From Fidelibacterota bacterium (GTDB lineage: Bacteria > Pseudomonadota > Alphaproteobacteria > Rhodospirillales > Rhodospirillaceae): a stretch of DNA of 64,000 nt. Location: the NCBI GenBank assembly GCA_947472795.1, contig CANJBL010000003.1:184291-248290 (forward strand). Reading direction: 5' to 3'. The position numbers and the translations under genes are program-made. Within the stretch, counting starts at the first letter, position 1; every line of letters begins with the position of its first letter. The notes beneath the pieces are model-generated. The model made no database searches. It saw only the letters and a program-made list of their open reading frames with translations, and had not been told where the DNA came from. Below, one piece after another: positions 1 to 9,801 of the stretch.

Positions 1-1007
1 AAATCGGCGCGGGCTTCGGCGCTGGTGCGCTTCTTCTGCACCAATTGCTCGATATCGAAAGCTATACGATTATCGATCTGCCCGAAAATCTGTACATGTC
101 GTCCATCTTCCTGCCGACGGCGCTCGGCAGATCGCACAATCTCGTCGACCCGCGAGACAGAGAGACCCTGAAGTGTGGCGCGCAACTTAATTTTACACTG
201 CCCAGTTTCACAGACGCCCTGGATGTGCGGCCCTTCGACCTAGTGTGGAACCGCGCCAGCATGGGCGAAATGCCGGGCGGCACTGCTGCGGCCTACATTG
301 CGTGGATTAAAACCCACTTGGCTCCGGATGGCATATTTCACTTCGCAAACCGCTTTAATGTTCCCAGAACGAATGGCGCGATGCGTTTGAGTGATTTTGG
401 TCTGCAGCATTTCGATATCCGGGCCATCACGCCGATGGTCCGCTTCGCGCGCCCCACCAATCAAATTCACTCCGAAATCGTTGCTATGCCTGCGCGGGGA
501 AGTGGAAACATTCGCCCCGATTATCTCGACGTCATTGGTGATTTGACGGCGTGCGGATTTGACCCGCAAACAGTTGCATTCCGTGAGGCGGCTGTGAGTG
601 GAAATCTGCCAGCAGATGTCACTTCGGCGTTCGACGTATTGGCGGCGATATTCAACACGTCCTCGCTCCAACACAAATACGATCTCCTTCAAAATCCGCA
701 AAGCCAGTCGCTGGGCGACATCAAGCCTGTGCTCCTCACAATTTTGGAACTGCTCGGGGGCGCCGAAGGTCCGGCACTGGTGCGCAAAGATGAAGTTCTC
801 AGCCTCAATCTTGGCTACAAACTTGAAATACGGCTTCGTGGCCTGTACGCCGAAATCGAAGCCAAAAAATTACTGCCGTGGCGGCAAACACTTCAGCCCT
901 TCGCCTCTCAGTCAGCGCAGCACACGCGCATGGCAGAAATACTGGTCGAGCAAAGCAATCCCGCGTTTTCCACCCGTTTCATGCGCGATTTACGCGTCGC
1001 GAGTTGA
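1..1007 (+). CDS. Putative sugar O-methyltransferase, 3' part (5' end outside window)
   Basis: The reading frame is open from the first base: codons starting at base 3 read IGAGFGAGALLLHQLLDIESY, which is a class I SAM-binding motif I (GxGxG type), so the gene begins upstream and the TTG near 45 is not its start. The body continues with a D-x-P acidic loop (IIDLPEN) and a post-motif segment WNRASMGEMP. About 334 residues are visible. The overall layout resembles the putative sugar O-methyltransferases found in surface-polysaccharide loci, but this family assignment is by eye. The gene ends convergently with trxA, separated by a hairpin at 1031-1058. The sugar substrate is unknown. The rml polysaccharide operon lies more than 47 kb away in this window, so a link to it is only a guess. 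Confidence 0.6.
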   Translation, partial: IGAGFGAGALLLHQLLDIESYTIIDLPENLYMSSIFLPTALGRSHNLVDPRDRETLKCGAQLNFTLPSFTDALDVRPFDLVWNRASMGEMPGGTAAAYIAWIKTHLAPDGIFHFANRFNVPRTNGAMRLSDFGLQHFDIRAITPMVRFARPTNQIHSEIVAMPARGSGNIRPDYLDVIGDLTACGFDPQTVAFREAAVSGNLPADVTSAFDVLAAIFNTSSLQHKYDLLQNPQSQSLGDIKPVLLTILELLGGAEGPALVRKDEVLSLNLGYKLEIRLRGLYAEIEAKKLLPWRQTLQPFASQSAQHTRMAEILVEQSNPAFSTRFMRDLRVAS

Positions 1008-1030
1008 CCGAATATAAGCGCGCTAACGAA

Positions 1031-1058
1031 ATGGCCCCCATCTTGCGATGAGGGCCAT
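1031..1058. terminator. Bidirectional terminator hairpin between convergent genes
   Basis: Arms ATGGCCC (1031-1037) and GGGCCAT (1052-1058) pair perfectly. An inner CATC/GATG stem closes a TTGC loop after one mismatch. It lies between the convergent stops of the methyltransferase (1007) and trxA (1086). There is no clean T-tract on either side, so it may be Rho-assisted. Confidence 0.6.
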
Positions 1059-1085
1059 TGATCGTTTCAGCGAAGACCTCGGCGC

Positions 1086-1400
1086 TTAAATCGACTGCTG
1101 CACCCATTCCTTCAGTTTGCTTTCCGGCAGGGCGCCGACCTTGGTGGCGGCCACTTGGCCGTCCTTGAAGATCATGAGCGTCGGGATACCGCGCACGCCG
1201 TACTGGGTCGGGGTCTGCGGATTGTCGTCGATGTTGATCTTGGTGAAGGTGACTTTGGCGCCTAGCTCCAGGGAGATCTTCTCCAGCGAGGGCGCGATCT
1301 GCTTACACGGGCCGCACCACTCCGCCCAGAAGTCCACCAACACGGGACCTTCAGCCTTGAGCACATCCTGTTCAAAGGATTGGTCGGAAACCTGTTTCAT
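1086..1400 (-). CDS. trxA: Thioredoxin
   Basis: This is a 104-residue cytoplasmic thioredoxin, the usual length for the family. The redox site WCGPC has its two cysteines at residues 29 and 32, and the cis-proline loop RGIPT follows. It reduces disulfides in ribonucleotide reductase, methionine sulfoxide reductases and other proteins, using electrons from thioredoxin reductase. The ATG start has AAGGA nine bases upstream. Its own sigma70-type promoter is visible at 1453-1481, so it need not depend on the addAB/Rieske chain ahead of it on the same strand, although the addA-trxA neighbourhood is common in alphaproteobacteria. Confidence 0.96.
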   Translation of the reverse strand: MKQVSDQSFEQDVLKAEGPVLVDFWAEWCGPCKQIAPSLEKISLELGAKVTFTKINIDDNPQTPTQYGVRGIPTLMIFKDGQVAATKVGALPESKLKEWVQQSI

Positions 1401-1452
1401 GATGTGGGGTCCTTATAAGGGTTTTGCCGCCGTTTGCGGCTGCATGAGCCTG

Positions 1453-1481
1453 AATCTAGGGAGGGGGTGGGGGTGCGTCAA
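1453..1481 (-). promoter_or_regulatory. Sigma70-type promoter for trxA
   Basis: On the minus strand, TTGACG (1481-1476) and TAGATT (1458-1453) are separated by exactly 17 bases, about 50 bases before the trxA start codon. Both boxes match the sigma70 consensus well. The spacer is an unusually pyrimidine-rich run. Confidence 0.6.
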
Positions 1482-1569
1482 GCGCGCGGAAACGGCCATC
1501 TCCAAAAAGACATTTGGCGGAAAATTCGTCTCCCAAAGGGCGAAACCGGCCCAGTCGCGGGGATTTGAA

Positions 1570-2661
1570 CTAGCTTCTCCACCGTAACGTCACGGGCGTG
1601 ATGGGATTGCGGGCTGCGCGGTTTTCGGCCTGCGCAGCCAGAGCTTCGCGCTTCAGGCGGTAATACCAGCGGGTCTGGGTGTCGGCATCCTGGACGAGCA
1701 TCGTGGGCGGGTCGAAGGCGAGGCCTTCCTGCATATCCAGCACGGCGCGCCGGTCCTGATCCAAAAAGCGACGGGTCAGGGGTTCCATAATGGCTTTCAG
1801 GAGCATCCCGCCCGGTACGTCCCAATACATCACATGATGCACCATGGTGCGCTCGGGTGTGATGGGCGTGCAGGCGGTGAGGCCGCAGTAGTTATATTTC
1901 GGGGTGCGCGCATGCTCGATGCGCACCGACGGCAGGTGATAGGAAATCTCCGTCTCCGGCGCCCCGCCCAGGAACAGACGATAGGCGCGCGAATTGCGCG
2001 AGGCTGTGTGGCGGTCCATGCGCCAGCCCAGGCCTTCTTTTTCCGGCAGCGGTGAGAAGGCTTTGGCTTTCTCGTGGATGCTGTCTTCCTTGCGCCACAG
2101 CGCGGAGCGGTGAACGAAGGCGCCGTGCGCCGGATCCATGAGACCGATGACGGCAAGATCGATATTGCAATCGAAGGCCACCGCCACATGAAACTGGAAG
2201 CGATCACCGATGGCGGGTACTTCCGGAACAGGCGGCAATGCCCCGACCTGCGTGCCCATGAAGACCCAGATGTTGCCCTGGCGCTCCGCAACGGGGAATG
2301 TCACGGCGCGGATGTCGCTCGGTTGCGGGCGTTGATCGGCGGTCTGCGACGGAATGGCGGTGCAGCGGCCATCGGTGGCGAAGCGCCAGCCGTGATAGGG
2401 GCATTCTACTTCGCGCCCGTCGAACTTTCCCTTAGAGAGCAGCGTGCCGCGATGCGGGCAGGTGTCGCGCAGGGCGAACACTTTGCCGTCGGCGCCACGG
2501 CCCACCAGGACCGGCTCGCCCAGTAGCGTGCAATGGCGCATGGCGCCCTGCGCCAGATCGTGCGCCGGCAACGCGTAGTACCAGGCATTGCTCAGCATGA
2601 TCCCGCCCGCGCCCAGGCGGTAATCAGGTGCGCTGCCTTTGTCGTGCCGTGCGTCATCCAT
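1570..2661 (-). CDS. Rieske 2Fe-2S aromatic-ring-type oxygenase (alpha subunit-like)
   Basis: The protein has 363 residues from the ATG at 2661, or 342 from the ATG at 2598 (MLSNAWYYALPAHDL), which looks more like the usual family N terminus. The Rieske cluster motif reads CPHRG...CPYHGW (C-x-H then C-x2-H). A mononuclear-iron-like DPAHGAFVH segment follows in the catalytic half, so both electron-transfer and oxygenase parts are present. Members of this single-subunit-type family hydroxylate or demethylate aromatic, terpenoid or pigment substrates with a separate reductase; no reductase gene is nearby. The gene starts 8 bases after addA stops and so probably shares its transcript, although its function has no evident link to recombination. 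The substrate cannot be predicted. Confidence 0.85.
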   Translation of the reverse strand: MDDARHDKGSAPDYRLGAGGIMLSNAWYYALPAHDLAQGAMRHCTLLGEPVLVGRGADGKVFALRDTCPHRGTLLSKGKFDGREVECPYHGWRFATDGRCTAIPSQTADQRPQPSDIRAVTFPVAERQGNIWVFMGTQVGALPPVPEVPAIGDRFQFHVAVAFDCNIDLAVIGLMDPAHGAFVHRSALWRKEDSIHEKAKAFSPLPEKEGLGWRMDRHTASRNSRAYRLFLGGAPETEISYHLPSVRIEHARTPKYNYCGLTACTPITPERTMVHHVMYWDVPGGMLLKAIMEPLTRRFLDQDRRAVLDMQEGLAFDPPTMLVQDADTQTRWYYRLKREALAAQAENRAARNPITPVTLRWRS

Positions 2662-2669
2662 GAGGAGGG

Positions 2670-5600
2670 TTATATCATGTCCCGCAAAATCGCATCCATC
2701 TGGGCATCGCCCAGTTCCATCATAAAGGGCCCATTGGTCCATAGGAGCACGCAGCGCACGGTGCGATCCGGATAGATCATGCGCAGGATGGCGCGGTAGG
2801 TGGCCATCTGGAAGATGTAGGCCGGGTCCACCAGCGCGGGGTCGCGTGGCGGCGGGCGGTTGGTCTTGTAGTCGATGATCCAAACTTCCGTATCGGTAAC
2901 GGAGAGCCTGTCCACTTGGCCGGAAATGGTGTGTTTGCCGACAAGACCCGTGACGGAGACTTCGGCGCGGCTGCCGGGGGCGAACACAGCCGCGAAATCC
3001 GGCGTGTTGAGGACGGCCAAAGTCTCGGCGATGACGGTGTCCTGCTCTTCCGACGATAATCCCCAGCTCGGTTTGCGGACAAAGCTTTCGGCGGCAGCAC
3101 GACGGCTGGCGGGGGAAAGATCAGGCAGGCTTTGCAAAAGCCGATGGATGATGAGCCCGCGCTGATAGCGCTGCTTGCCGTTGTCCTTCAGCGGCGACTG
3201 GGCCGCGGACTCTTTCAATGCGGCGCGTGACGGCGCCAGGGGGCGAGATGGCGCGGGCTCGGGCGGCGCGTTGCGCTTGGCCCACTCCGGCAGAGATGCG
3301 GCAGCGGTCTCGGCGATCTCGCGCGTTTCCGGTTCTGGTGCCGCTGTTTGCGATGAGACCAGACGTAAGATACCCAAGTCCGCGACGTTTTGCGTTTGCG
3401 GCAGAGTCTCCAGGCCTTCGCGGATGAGATTGTACCAGGTCTCTTCCATCTGACGGGGACGCCGGGTCTGCCAGCCGCAGACATAGAGACGATCACGCGC
3501 GCGCGTCATGGCGACATAAAGCAGGCGGTGATATTCGCGGTTCTGCGCGGTCTTGGCGTCTTCGCGCAAGCCAGCTGTGACGGGATCGAGCGCGTCGGCT
3601 TTCGCGGCCCAGAAAAGAAGCGGCGGGCTGCCCTCGGACCACAACAATGTATCCCGCATCGTGGGTACTTGCGCCGTATCGGGCAGGAACACAATGGGTG
3701 CTTCAAGCCCCTTGGCGCCATGCACGGTAATGACGCGCACGGCGTTGCCGCCCTGATCCAGATCGCGCTTTACCTCGATGGCCCCTGCCGTCAACCAGTG
3801 CAGGAACCCTTGCAGCGTCGGCGCGTGAGTGCGCTCGAAGGTCAATGCAAGAGTCATGAACTCGTCGATAGGATCATCCGCGTCGGTGCCGAGGCGGCGC
3901 AGCAATTTGCGCCGGCCATCAAGCGCGACGAGAATATGCCCATACAAAGCCGCTGGGGTTAAATAGTCCGTGCGATTGAGCAGGTTTGCGAGGAGGTCGT
4001 AGGCCTTGCCGAAAACATTTGTGCTGCCGGCATGGTCGGTCACCCGCTCCCAGAGACGGCGCGCGCCACGGTCATAGGCAAGCGTGAAAAGGTCCTCTTC
4101 CGACAGGCCGACGAGTGGACCTTTCAACACAGTTGCCAGCGTCAAGTCGTCTTCCGGCAGAAGCAAGAATTGGCCGAGGGCCACAAGGTCCATGACAGCC
4201 AGCTGTTCGGTAAGCACCATGCGGTCGACACCGGCCACGGCGACGTCGAGCTTCTTCAGGTGGCGCACGAGTTCTTCGACGAAGCCCGTCCGCCGGCGTA
4301 CGAGCACCATGATATCGCCGGGCTGGATGGGGCGTGCCTTGGACTCCAGCATTTCGCCGCTCACCATGGCTTGAATGCGCGCCGCGACTTGTGCCGCGAG
4401 ACGCGACTGCGGGGACTCGCCGCTGTGGCGCTCCACAGGCGGCTTCCAGCTTTCCGGTGCGTCACTCGCCTCGTGCACAACCAGCGGCCAGATTTCCACC
4501 ACGCCCGCCTGCCCCTCGCGTGCGGGCAGGTGGGTTATATCCTCGCCGGAGGATGCGACGCCGGCCCGCGCGAGCGCGCCGTCGCGGAAGACGGCATTCA
4601 CGGCTTGAAGAATCGCCGGCGCCGACCGGAAGGAGACGTTCATGGGCACATCGCGCCATGCGCGTCCGATGCTCTCGGCGCGGCTCCGCATCACATCATG
4701 CATACGGTCGAATTCGCGGGGTGCGGCGCCCTGAAAGCTGTAGATGGACTGTTTGCGGTCACCGACGGCAAAGACTGTGCGCTGGGTGAGGGAGCGGTCC
4801 TCGTGGCGGCCTTCCCCGGCAAAGAACTCCACGGCAATGGGATCGACAATGGCCCATTGATCCGGGTTCGTGTCTTGGGCTTCATCGATGAGGATATGGT
4901 CGATGCCGCCATCGAGTTTGTAGAGCACCCAATCGGCGACGCCGGCCTGTTCGAGAAGGTGGCGGGTGATTTGGATCAGGTCATCGTAGTCAAGGAGCCC
5001 GGCCTGGATTTTGGTCTCTTCGTAGGTGTCGAGCACATAAGCGCCCAGACGCATGAGGGCTTCGGTGCCTTCTGCCACACGCGCGGCTTTCAAGCGGCCC
5101 AGAGTCTGGACGAGGCGATCCCCCTCGGCCTGCAAAGACTCAAGAACATCAATTTGAGTTGCGATGGCTTTCGTGGCGAGGGACTTCCTCACGGTGCCGT
5201 CGTTCGTAATGAAATGAGCCGCGTACACTTCAAAAGTTTCACTGCGAACTGTTACGGTTTCCAGCCAGGCCGCGATGCCTTTGCCGCGCGTCTGGTCCGT
5301 GTTCGATCCGCGCGCGAGAGCGCCTGCCGCTGCACGAAGCGCTTCACAATTGAAGTTATCATCAGCACATGCCCCGCCGATGATGTCCGCTTCTGTTTCA
5401 CCCGGCTTCAAGCCCAGCGCGGCGCGCATCGCGGTGATGGTCCTCGCCAGGCCGTCATAGGCAGCAAGTGCCCGTTTGAGCTTGCCGCGACCCGCCACAA
5501 GCGCGCTCATAAGATCGGCGAAGTTACTTTCGTGGACGCGAGCGGTAAGGACTGCAAGTGCTGCCGCAAGCTCGGCATCGCCGCCGCCGCGCGCTTCGGC

Positions 5601-6116
5601 AACCATGGACTCAAGCGCTTGATCCAATGCTTCCGCGGTATCGCGCTCGTCCATCAACTTGAAGTGTGGTGAGACGCGCGCCTCGATGGGAAAGCGTCGC
5701 AGGAGCGATTGGCAGAAGGCGTGCAGCGTCGAGATCTGCAAGCCACCCGGGGCATCCAGCGCTTCCGCGAAAAGCCGACGCGCGCGTTCCAGAGCCTGGC
5801 GCGCGGTTTCAGCCGTGGCTGTCTGCTCGGGTACCAGCGGTGTGATCTCGGCCAACAGAGCGTCCTCGTCCGCCGTCACCCAACGCGCGAGGCGTTCGGA
5901 GATGCGGTTGCTCATTTCCGCTGCCGCGGCTTTGGTGAATGTCAGACAGAGAATGCGTTGCGGGGACGTGCCCGAGAGCAGCAATGCCAGGACCCGCTCC
6001 GTCAGCACCTTGGTCTTGCCGGAGCCGGCGGAGGCTGTGACCCATACGTTCACCTCCGGACGAATGGCGGCGTTCTGGTCGCGTGTCGCGATGCTGACAG
6101 CGTTGACGGCGCTCAT
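2670..6116 (-). CDS. addA: AddA helicase-nuclease subunit of double-strand break repair
   Basis: This 1148-residue UvrD-type (SF1A) helicase has a C-terminal PD-(D/E)XK nuclease and forms AddAB, which resects DNA double-strand breaks for RecA loading. Walker A reads ASAGSGKTKVLTERVL near the N terminus. Motif II is LIDEAQDTNPDQW, motif III GDRKQSIYSFQGA, and the nuclease signature IIDYKTNRPP lies near the C terminus. The ATG at 6116 overlaps the addB stop (ATGA), which fixes the start and implies translational coupling. The length and all motifs are normal for the alphaproteobacterial AddA group. Confidence 0.95.
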   Translation of the reverse strand: MSAVNAVSIATRDQNAAIRPEVNVWVTASAGSGKTKVLTERVLALLLSGTSPQRILCLTFTKAAAAEMSNRISERLARWVTADEDALLAEITPLVPEQTATAETARQALERARRLFAEALDAPGGLQISTLHAFCQSLLRRFPIEARVSPHFKLMDERDTAEALDQALESMVAEARGGGDAELAAALAVLTARVHESNFADLMSALVAGRGKLKRALAAYDGLARTITAMRAALGLKPGETEADIIGGACADDNFNCEALRAAAGALARGSNTDQTRGKGIAAWLETVTVRSETFEVYAAHFITNDGTVRKSLATKAIATQIDVLESLQAEGDRLVQTLGRLKAARVAEGTEALMRLGAYVLDTYEETKIQAGLLDYDDLIQITRHLLEQAGVADWVLYKLDGGIDHILIDEAQDTNPDQWAIVDPIAVEFFAGEGRHEDRSLTQRTVFAVGDRKQSIYSFQGAAPREFDRMHDVMRSRAESIGRAWRDVPMNVSFRSAPAILQAVNAVFRDGALARAGVASSGEDITHLPAREGQAGVVEIWPLVVHEASDAPESWKPPVERHSGESPQSRLAAQVAARIQAMVSGEMLESKARPIQPGDIMVLVRRRTGFVEELVRHLKKLDVAVAGVDRMVLTEQLAVMDLVALGQFLLLPEDDLTLATVLKGPLVGLSEEDLFTLAYDRGARRLWERVTDHAGSTNVFGKAYDLLANLLNRTDYLTPAALYGHILVALDGRRKLLRRLGTDADDPIDEFMTLALTFERTHAPTLQGFLHWLTAGAIEVKRDLDQGGNAVRVITVHGAKGLEAPIVFLPDTAQVPTMRDTLLWSEGSPPLLFWAAKADALDPVTAGLREDAKTAQNREYHRLLYVAMTRARDRLYVCGWQTRRPRQMEETWYNLIREGLETLPQTQNVADLGILRLVSSQTAAPEPETREIAETAAASLPEWAKRNAPPEPAPSRPLAPSRAALKESAAQSPLKDNGKQRYQRGLIIHRLLQSLPDLSPASRRAAAESFVRKPSWGLSSEEQDTVIAETLAVLNTPDFAAVFAPGSRAEVSVTGLVGKHTISGQVDRLSVTDTEVWIIDYKTNRPPPRDPALVDPAYIFQMATYRAILRMIYPDRTVRCVLLWTNGPFMMELGDAQMDAILRDMI

Positions 6117-9094
6117 CCTTCGTCGCTCCCGGCGGACCATTCCTTTACGCGCGCCAGATGCTCGTAGTCGCTGTACTTCGGCGCGTATTCGGGATTGGGA
6201 CGTGCCTCGTAGGCTGTCGCGGGGTCATCGAATTTGGCGACAAGCTTCGTCAATCCTTCGCGCGCCTCGGCGGCAAGTGTCGCGGCGTCGGCATGCACAT
6301 GCCTCTCATCGCCACCGGACTCACGCCCGTGCAAGTGCCAGAAGGCCAATTCGTTTGCCGTGCCCGCTGGAATATCCTTAAAGCCGCCGGCGCCAAGGAT
6401 GGCAGCCTCCAGGGGCAGCTGCGGCGCGAAGGCCGCCTTCACTTCTGATTCCGTGGGCGGCGTGCCGGTCTTGTAATCGATGACGGCCCAACCGCCGTCC
6501 TTCATTTGATCGATCCGGTCGGCGCGGGCCGTCACGGTGAAGGGCCCGCCCGCGCTCGCGATTGTCATTCTGCCGGGAATTTCGACGAAAGCGCGCGCGA
6601 GGTTCGCGCGTCGCTTTGTCTCCACGCCGATGAACCATGCCGCGATGCGTTCAAAGCGCGGCCACCAGAAAGCCATCACGCCGGGCCGGGCCGTGTGGGT
6701 GCTGAAGACGGTGCGGCCCGCGTCAAGCAGGTTGGCCAGCGCGCCGGCGGGCAGCGCCCCGCTCGGATGCTTGCTGACGAAAGCGCGCAAGGCTTCGTGG
6801 ATGAGTGTGCCGTAGTCGGCCGCACCGGGATCCTGATCCAGAGGTGCGAGCGCCTTAAGCCCGAGGATGTGGCGGGCATAGATGCCGTAAGGATCGCGCA
6901 TCCAGGTTTCAATCTGCGTCACTGAAAGTTCGCGCGGGCGGGCGGGTACGGGCGGGCGCGGTGCGGGCGGCAGGTTGCGGGCAGGTGCTGTGGGTTTGGT
7001 GAGCTCGCGTGCCCAGGCGAGCCAATCGCCCGCTGTCGCATCAAAAGCATGCGCGAGCCCCGCCGCTTCCAGCACGCGCTCCAGGCGCATGAGCCAGCGT
7101 GAGGGCACCGTGGGTGTGCCCTCTACCTTGGCGGAACGCGTGAGGATGACGCGCGGCGCGGCAAGCGCTTGTGTGATGTCGTGCGCCGCCTGTCCGGTGC
7201 GGCGCTCCGGCGCAGGCAGGCCGAAGGCCTTGCGCATGGGTCTGCTCATCCACGGATCGGCCGGGATTGCGGCCGGCCAAGTCCCTTCGTTAAGCCCGCT
7301 CAGGATCAGCACGTCGAAACGTTGCAGGCGCGCTTCCAAGGGCCCCAGGATATGCAATCGGGGATGACGGCCGTAGCGCGGGCGCACAACCCGCCCTTCC
7401 AGCAGGGCCTCGAAAATACCGGCGTAGGCGGACGGCGAGATGGGCGGCAGGGTATCGGCCCAGAGCGCCAGTTCGGCAACGAAGGCCATGGCAGCTTCAC
7501 CGTCGTCGCCCGTCCACAGACGTAAGGGGCCAGCGATGTCATGGGTGGCGGCAAAAGCTTCGGCCGCTTCCATGTGCGCGCTGAGCAGCGCCGACAGCGG
7601 CGCCTGCGTTGCGCTCATGAGTGCTGCGAACGGCGTGATGCAGGCTTTCAGCGCATCGAGCCACACGGCCGTGGACGTCGTGGCAACGCTTGCCAGTCCG
7701 TCGAGGCCCGCGGGCGGGCGAGGGCCCCGCAGCATATCGCGCTCGGCGTCACGCGTGGCGCCGCGAAAGCGCGCTGTATCCTGACCTGCCGCCGCCAAAG
7801 GATGTTTGCAAAGTGCCAGAAGCGGCACAGGGGCAAAGCCGGATGCGGTCGCATCGGCGATAAGGCGTAAGAATGTGCCTACGGGCGTTTGCGCCAAGGG
7901 CATTCCGCCGGAATCATCCACGTCGATCTGCCAACGCGCCAGTTCCATGGCCACGCGCTCGGCCAGCGTGCGGTCGGGTGTGACCAGCGCGCATGTGCGC
8001 TCAGGGTTCTCCAAGGCTTCGCGCATGAGCAGCGCGACGGCCTCGGCTTCTTCGCGCGGGGAGGGGCAGTCAATGCGTGTGATGCCGGTAACGGCCTCCG
8101 GCGGAAGGGCGGAGATGGTTTGCCAGCGGTGCGTGGTGGAGGCGGGCCGCAAGGCCTCGCTGATGAAACGGGCACGCGCATCGGCAGTGACCGACGTGCC
8201 AGGCCAAGGGGTGACGTCGTCACGCCCCACCGTCAAAACACCGAGAAGCTGCTTGATGCCGAATTGCGGGTGAGTTTCGTCGAGCACAGCCCAATCGTCT
8301 TCGTTCAAATATGTATCGAGCCCCGGAAGCACGACGCAGCCATCCTTCATGCGCGCGACCGTGGCCAGGACTTGAGCTGTGGCGGGAATACTGCCGGTCG
8401 AACCAGCGGCGATGACGGGCCCCGTGCTTGCTCCGGCGGCCCAGGCGGCGGCTTGCGCGGCAAAGACGCGGTTGCGGTGTTCGGCCGGATCAAGCGCACC
8501 TTCGGCAGCGATGATATCGGGCCAGAGCTGCGTGAGGATGCCGAGAAACTCCAATGTCTTCTGCCAGTGGGTGGCGTAGTCCTCGGGGACAAGCCGGGCG
8601 AGGCCGTCGAAGGAAAGCTGTTCGGTCTGGACTTGGTCGAGCAGCTTGGCCAATTCCTGCGCCAGGCGGATGGCGCGCTCCGGGTGTGGCTCACCGAGTT
8701 CCGACGGAAGAGATTGGATCAGGCGTGCCAGCATCAACTGGCGGCGCAAGGGTGAGATCGGCGGCGGGATGTCGGCGTGGCTCTCACTTGCGATATAACT
8801 TGAGAAAAGAGCGTCGTCCTCGGCCATGTCGCTGAGCGGCATCAGGCGCGGAAGAAGCAATGGCTGACCATCATTCAAGCGCAGGAAAGCTTCGCGGAGT
8901 GCGCGGCAGGCGCGGCGCGTCGGCAGGAGTACGGTCAGAGCCGACAGTGCGAGAGGATCGCCGCCCGTATCTTCAAGAATGCCGCGCGCCAATGTGTCAA
9001 CGAAAGGTTGATCCGGCGAAATAGAGAAGACAGCAGGTTTGCGCACACCGTGGCGGCGCGCAGCATACTGACGCCAGGTCTCCATATCGCTCAT
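6113..9094 (-). CDS. addB: AddB subunit of the double-strand break repair helicase-nuclease
   Basis: The protein has 993 residues and partners AddA. The C-terminal PD-(D/E)XK nuclease is seen in the segment beginning ELSVTQIETWMRDPYGIYARHIL and in the catalytic motif AVIDYKTGTPP. The N-terminal half is a degenerate helicase fold typical of the alphaproteobacterial AddB family. The start ATG at 9094 overlaps the murU stop as ATGA and its own stop overlaps the addA start, so murU, addB and addA are translationally coupled. Confidence 0.93.
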   Translation of the reverse strand: MSDMETWRQYAARRHGVRKPAVFSISPDQPFVDTLARGILEDTGGDPLALSALTVLLPTRRACRALREAFLRLNDGQPLLLPRLMPLSDMAEDDALFSSYIASESHADIPPPISPLRRQLMLARLIQSLPSELGEPHPERAIRLAQELAKLLDQVQTEQLSFDGLARLVPEDYATHWQKTLEFLGILTQLWPDIIAAEGALDPAEHRNRVFAAQAAAWAAGASTGPVIAAGSTGSIPATAQVLATVARMKDGCVVLPGLDTYLNEDDWAVLDETHPQFGIKQLLGVLTVGRDDVTPWPGTSVTADARARFISEALRPASTTHRWQTISALPPEAVTGITRIDCPSPREEAEAVALLMREALENPERTCALVTPDRTLAERVAMELARWQIDVDDSGGMPLAQTPVGTFLRLIADATASGFAPVPLLALCKHPLAAAGQDTARFRGATRDAERDMLRGPRPPAGLDGLASVATTSTAVWLDALKACITPFAALMSATQAPLSALLSAHMEAAEAFAATHDIAGPLRLWTGDDGEAAMAFVAELALWADTLPPISPSAYAGIFEALLEGRVVRPRYGRHPRLHILGPLEARLQRFDVLILSGLNEGTWPAAIPADPWMSRPMRKAFGLPAPERRTGQAAHDITQALAAPRVILTRSAKVEGTPTVPSRWLMRLERVLEAAGLAHAFDATAGDWLAWARELTKPTAPARNLPPAPRPPVPARPRELSVTQIETWMRDPYGIYARHILGLKALAPLDQDPGAADYGTLIHEALRAFVSKHPSGALPAGALANLLDAGRTVFSTHTARPGVMAFWWPRFERIAAWFIGVETKRRANLARAFVEIPGRMTIASAGGPFTVTARADRIDQMKDGGWAVIDYKTGTPPTESEVKAAFAPQLPLEAAILGAGGFKDIPAGTANELAFWHLHGRESGGDERHVHADAATLAAEAREGLTKLVAKFDDPATAYEARPNPEYAPKYSDYEHLARVKEWSAGSDEG

Positions 9095-9801
9095 GATGCT
9101 GCGAGAAGCGCATCGGTCGCGCCAACAGCCTCGGGCGTGCCCACGTGATACCACGCACCGTCATGGACGACCGCTTTCATGCGGCCCGCTGCTATGGCGC
9201 GGTCCCAAATCTTATTCATGGAGAAGGGTATAGGCGTTTCATCCGCGAGAACGCGCGGGTGCAGGATGGTGGCGCCGGTATAGACGAATGGCGCCGAGGG
9301 TGCGGTGCCGCGACGGCGAAGAGTGCCATCATTCTCCGCAAAGAAATCGCCAGGACCGTCGAAGCCGTGCGCGCATTCACGCGGATGCACCAGCATGAGC
9401 ACATCGAGGCTCGTAGGGTCCCATGCAGCCGCGAGCCGCGCCAGCGCCGGCGCGGCTCCGTCCTGGATGATGGCGTCGCAATTGAAAACAAAGAACGGCG
9501 CCAATCCCAGAAGCGGCAAGGCCTTCACCACGCCGCCGCCGGTGTCGAGAAGCTTCTCGGTTTCGTCGGAAATACTGACGGCGGGTGCCTTGCGGTTTTT
9601 GAGGTGTGCCACCAACAACGGCGCGAGATGGTGCACATTGACCACGGCGCGCGGAACGTTTGCCGCGGCCAGCTGATCGAGCGTCCAGTCAATGAGAGCT
9701 TTACCGCCGACCTTCACCAACGGCTTGGGCGTATGGTCGGTGATGGGGCGCATGCGCGTGCCCAAGCCGGCAGCCAGAAGCATGCCTGTTTGGGGCATCA
9801 T
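9091..9801 (-). CDS. murU: N-acetylmuramate alpha-1-phosphate uridylyltransferase (MurU-like)
   Basis: This 236-residue nucleotidyltransferase begins MMPQTGMLLAAGLGTRMRPITDHTPKPLVKV, the sugar-nucleotidyltransferase signature (AAGxGTRxxPxT...PKP). Paired with the kinase gene upstream it matches AmgK/MurU, which bypass de novo UDP-MurNAc synthesis by converting recycled MurNAc to UDP-MurNAc. A mannose-1-phosphate guanylyltransferase assignment is the main alternative, because the fold is shared. The ATGATG start overlaps the amgK stop. The functional call rests on the conserved gene pair rather than on a diagnostic residue. Confidence 0.82.
   Translation of the reverse strand: MMPQTGMLLAAGLGTRMRPITDHTPKPLVKVGGKALIDWTLDQLAAANVPRAVVNVHHLAPLLVAHLKNRKAPAVSISDETEKLLDTGGGVVKALPLLGLAPFFVFNCDAIIQDGAAPALARLAAAWDPTSLDVLMLVHPRECAHGFDGPGDFFAENDGTLRRRGTAPSAPFVYTGATILHPRVLADETPIPFSMNKIWDRAIAAGRMKAVVHDGAWYHVGTPEAVGATDALLAAS

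Noticed and set aside
4032..5672. 546-residue open frame antisense to addA
   Set aside because: It lies wholly within addA, which has all helicase motifs; the antisense protein shows no recognisable motif and is a by-product of high-GC codon use.
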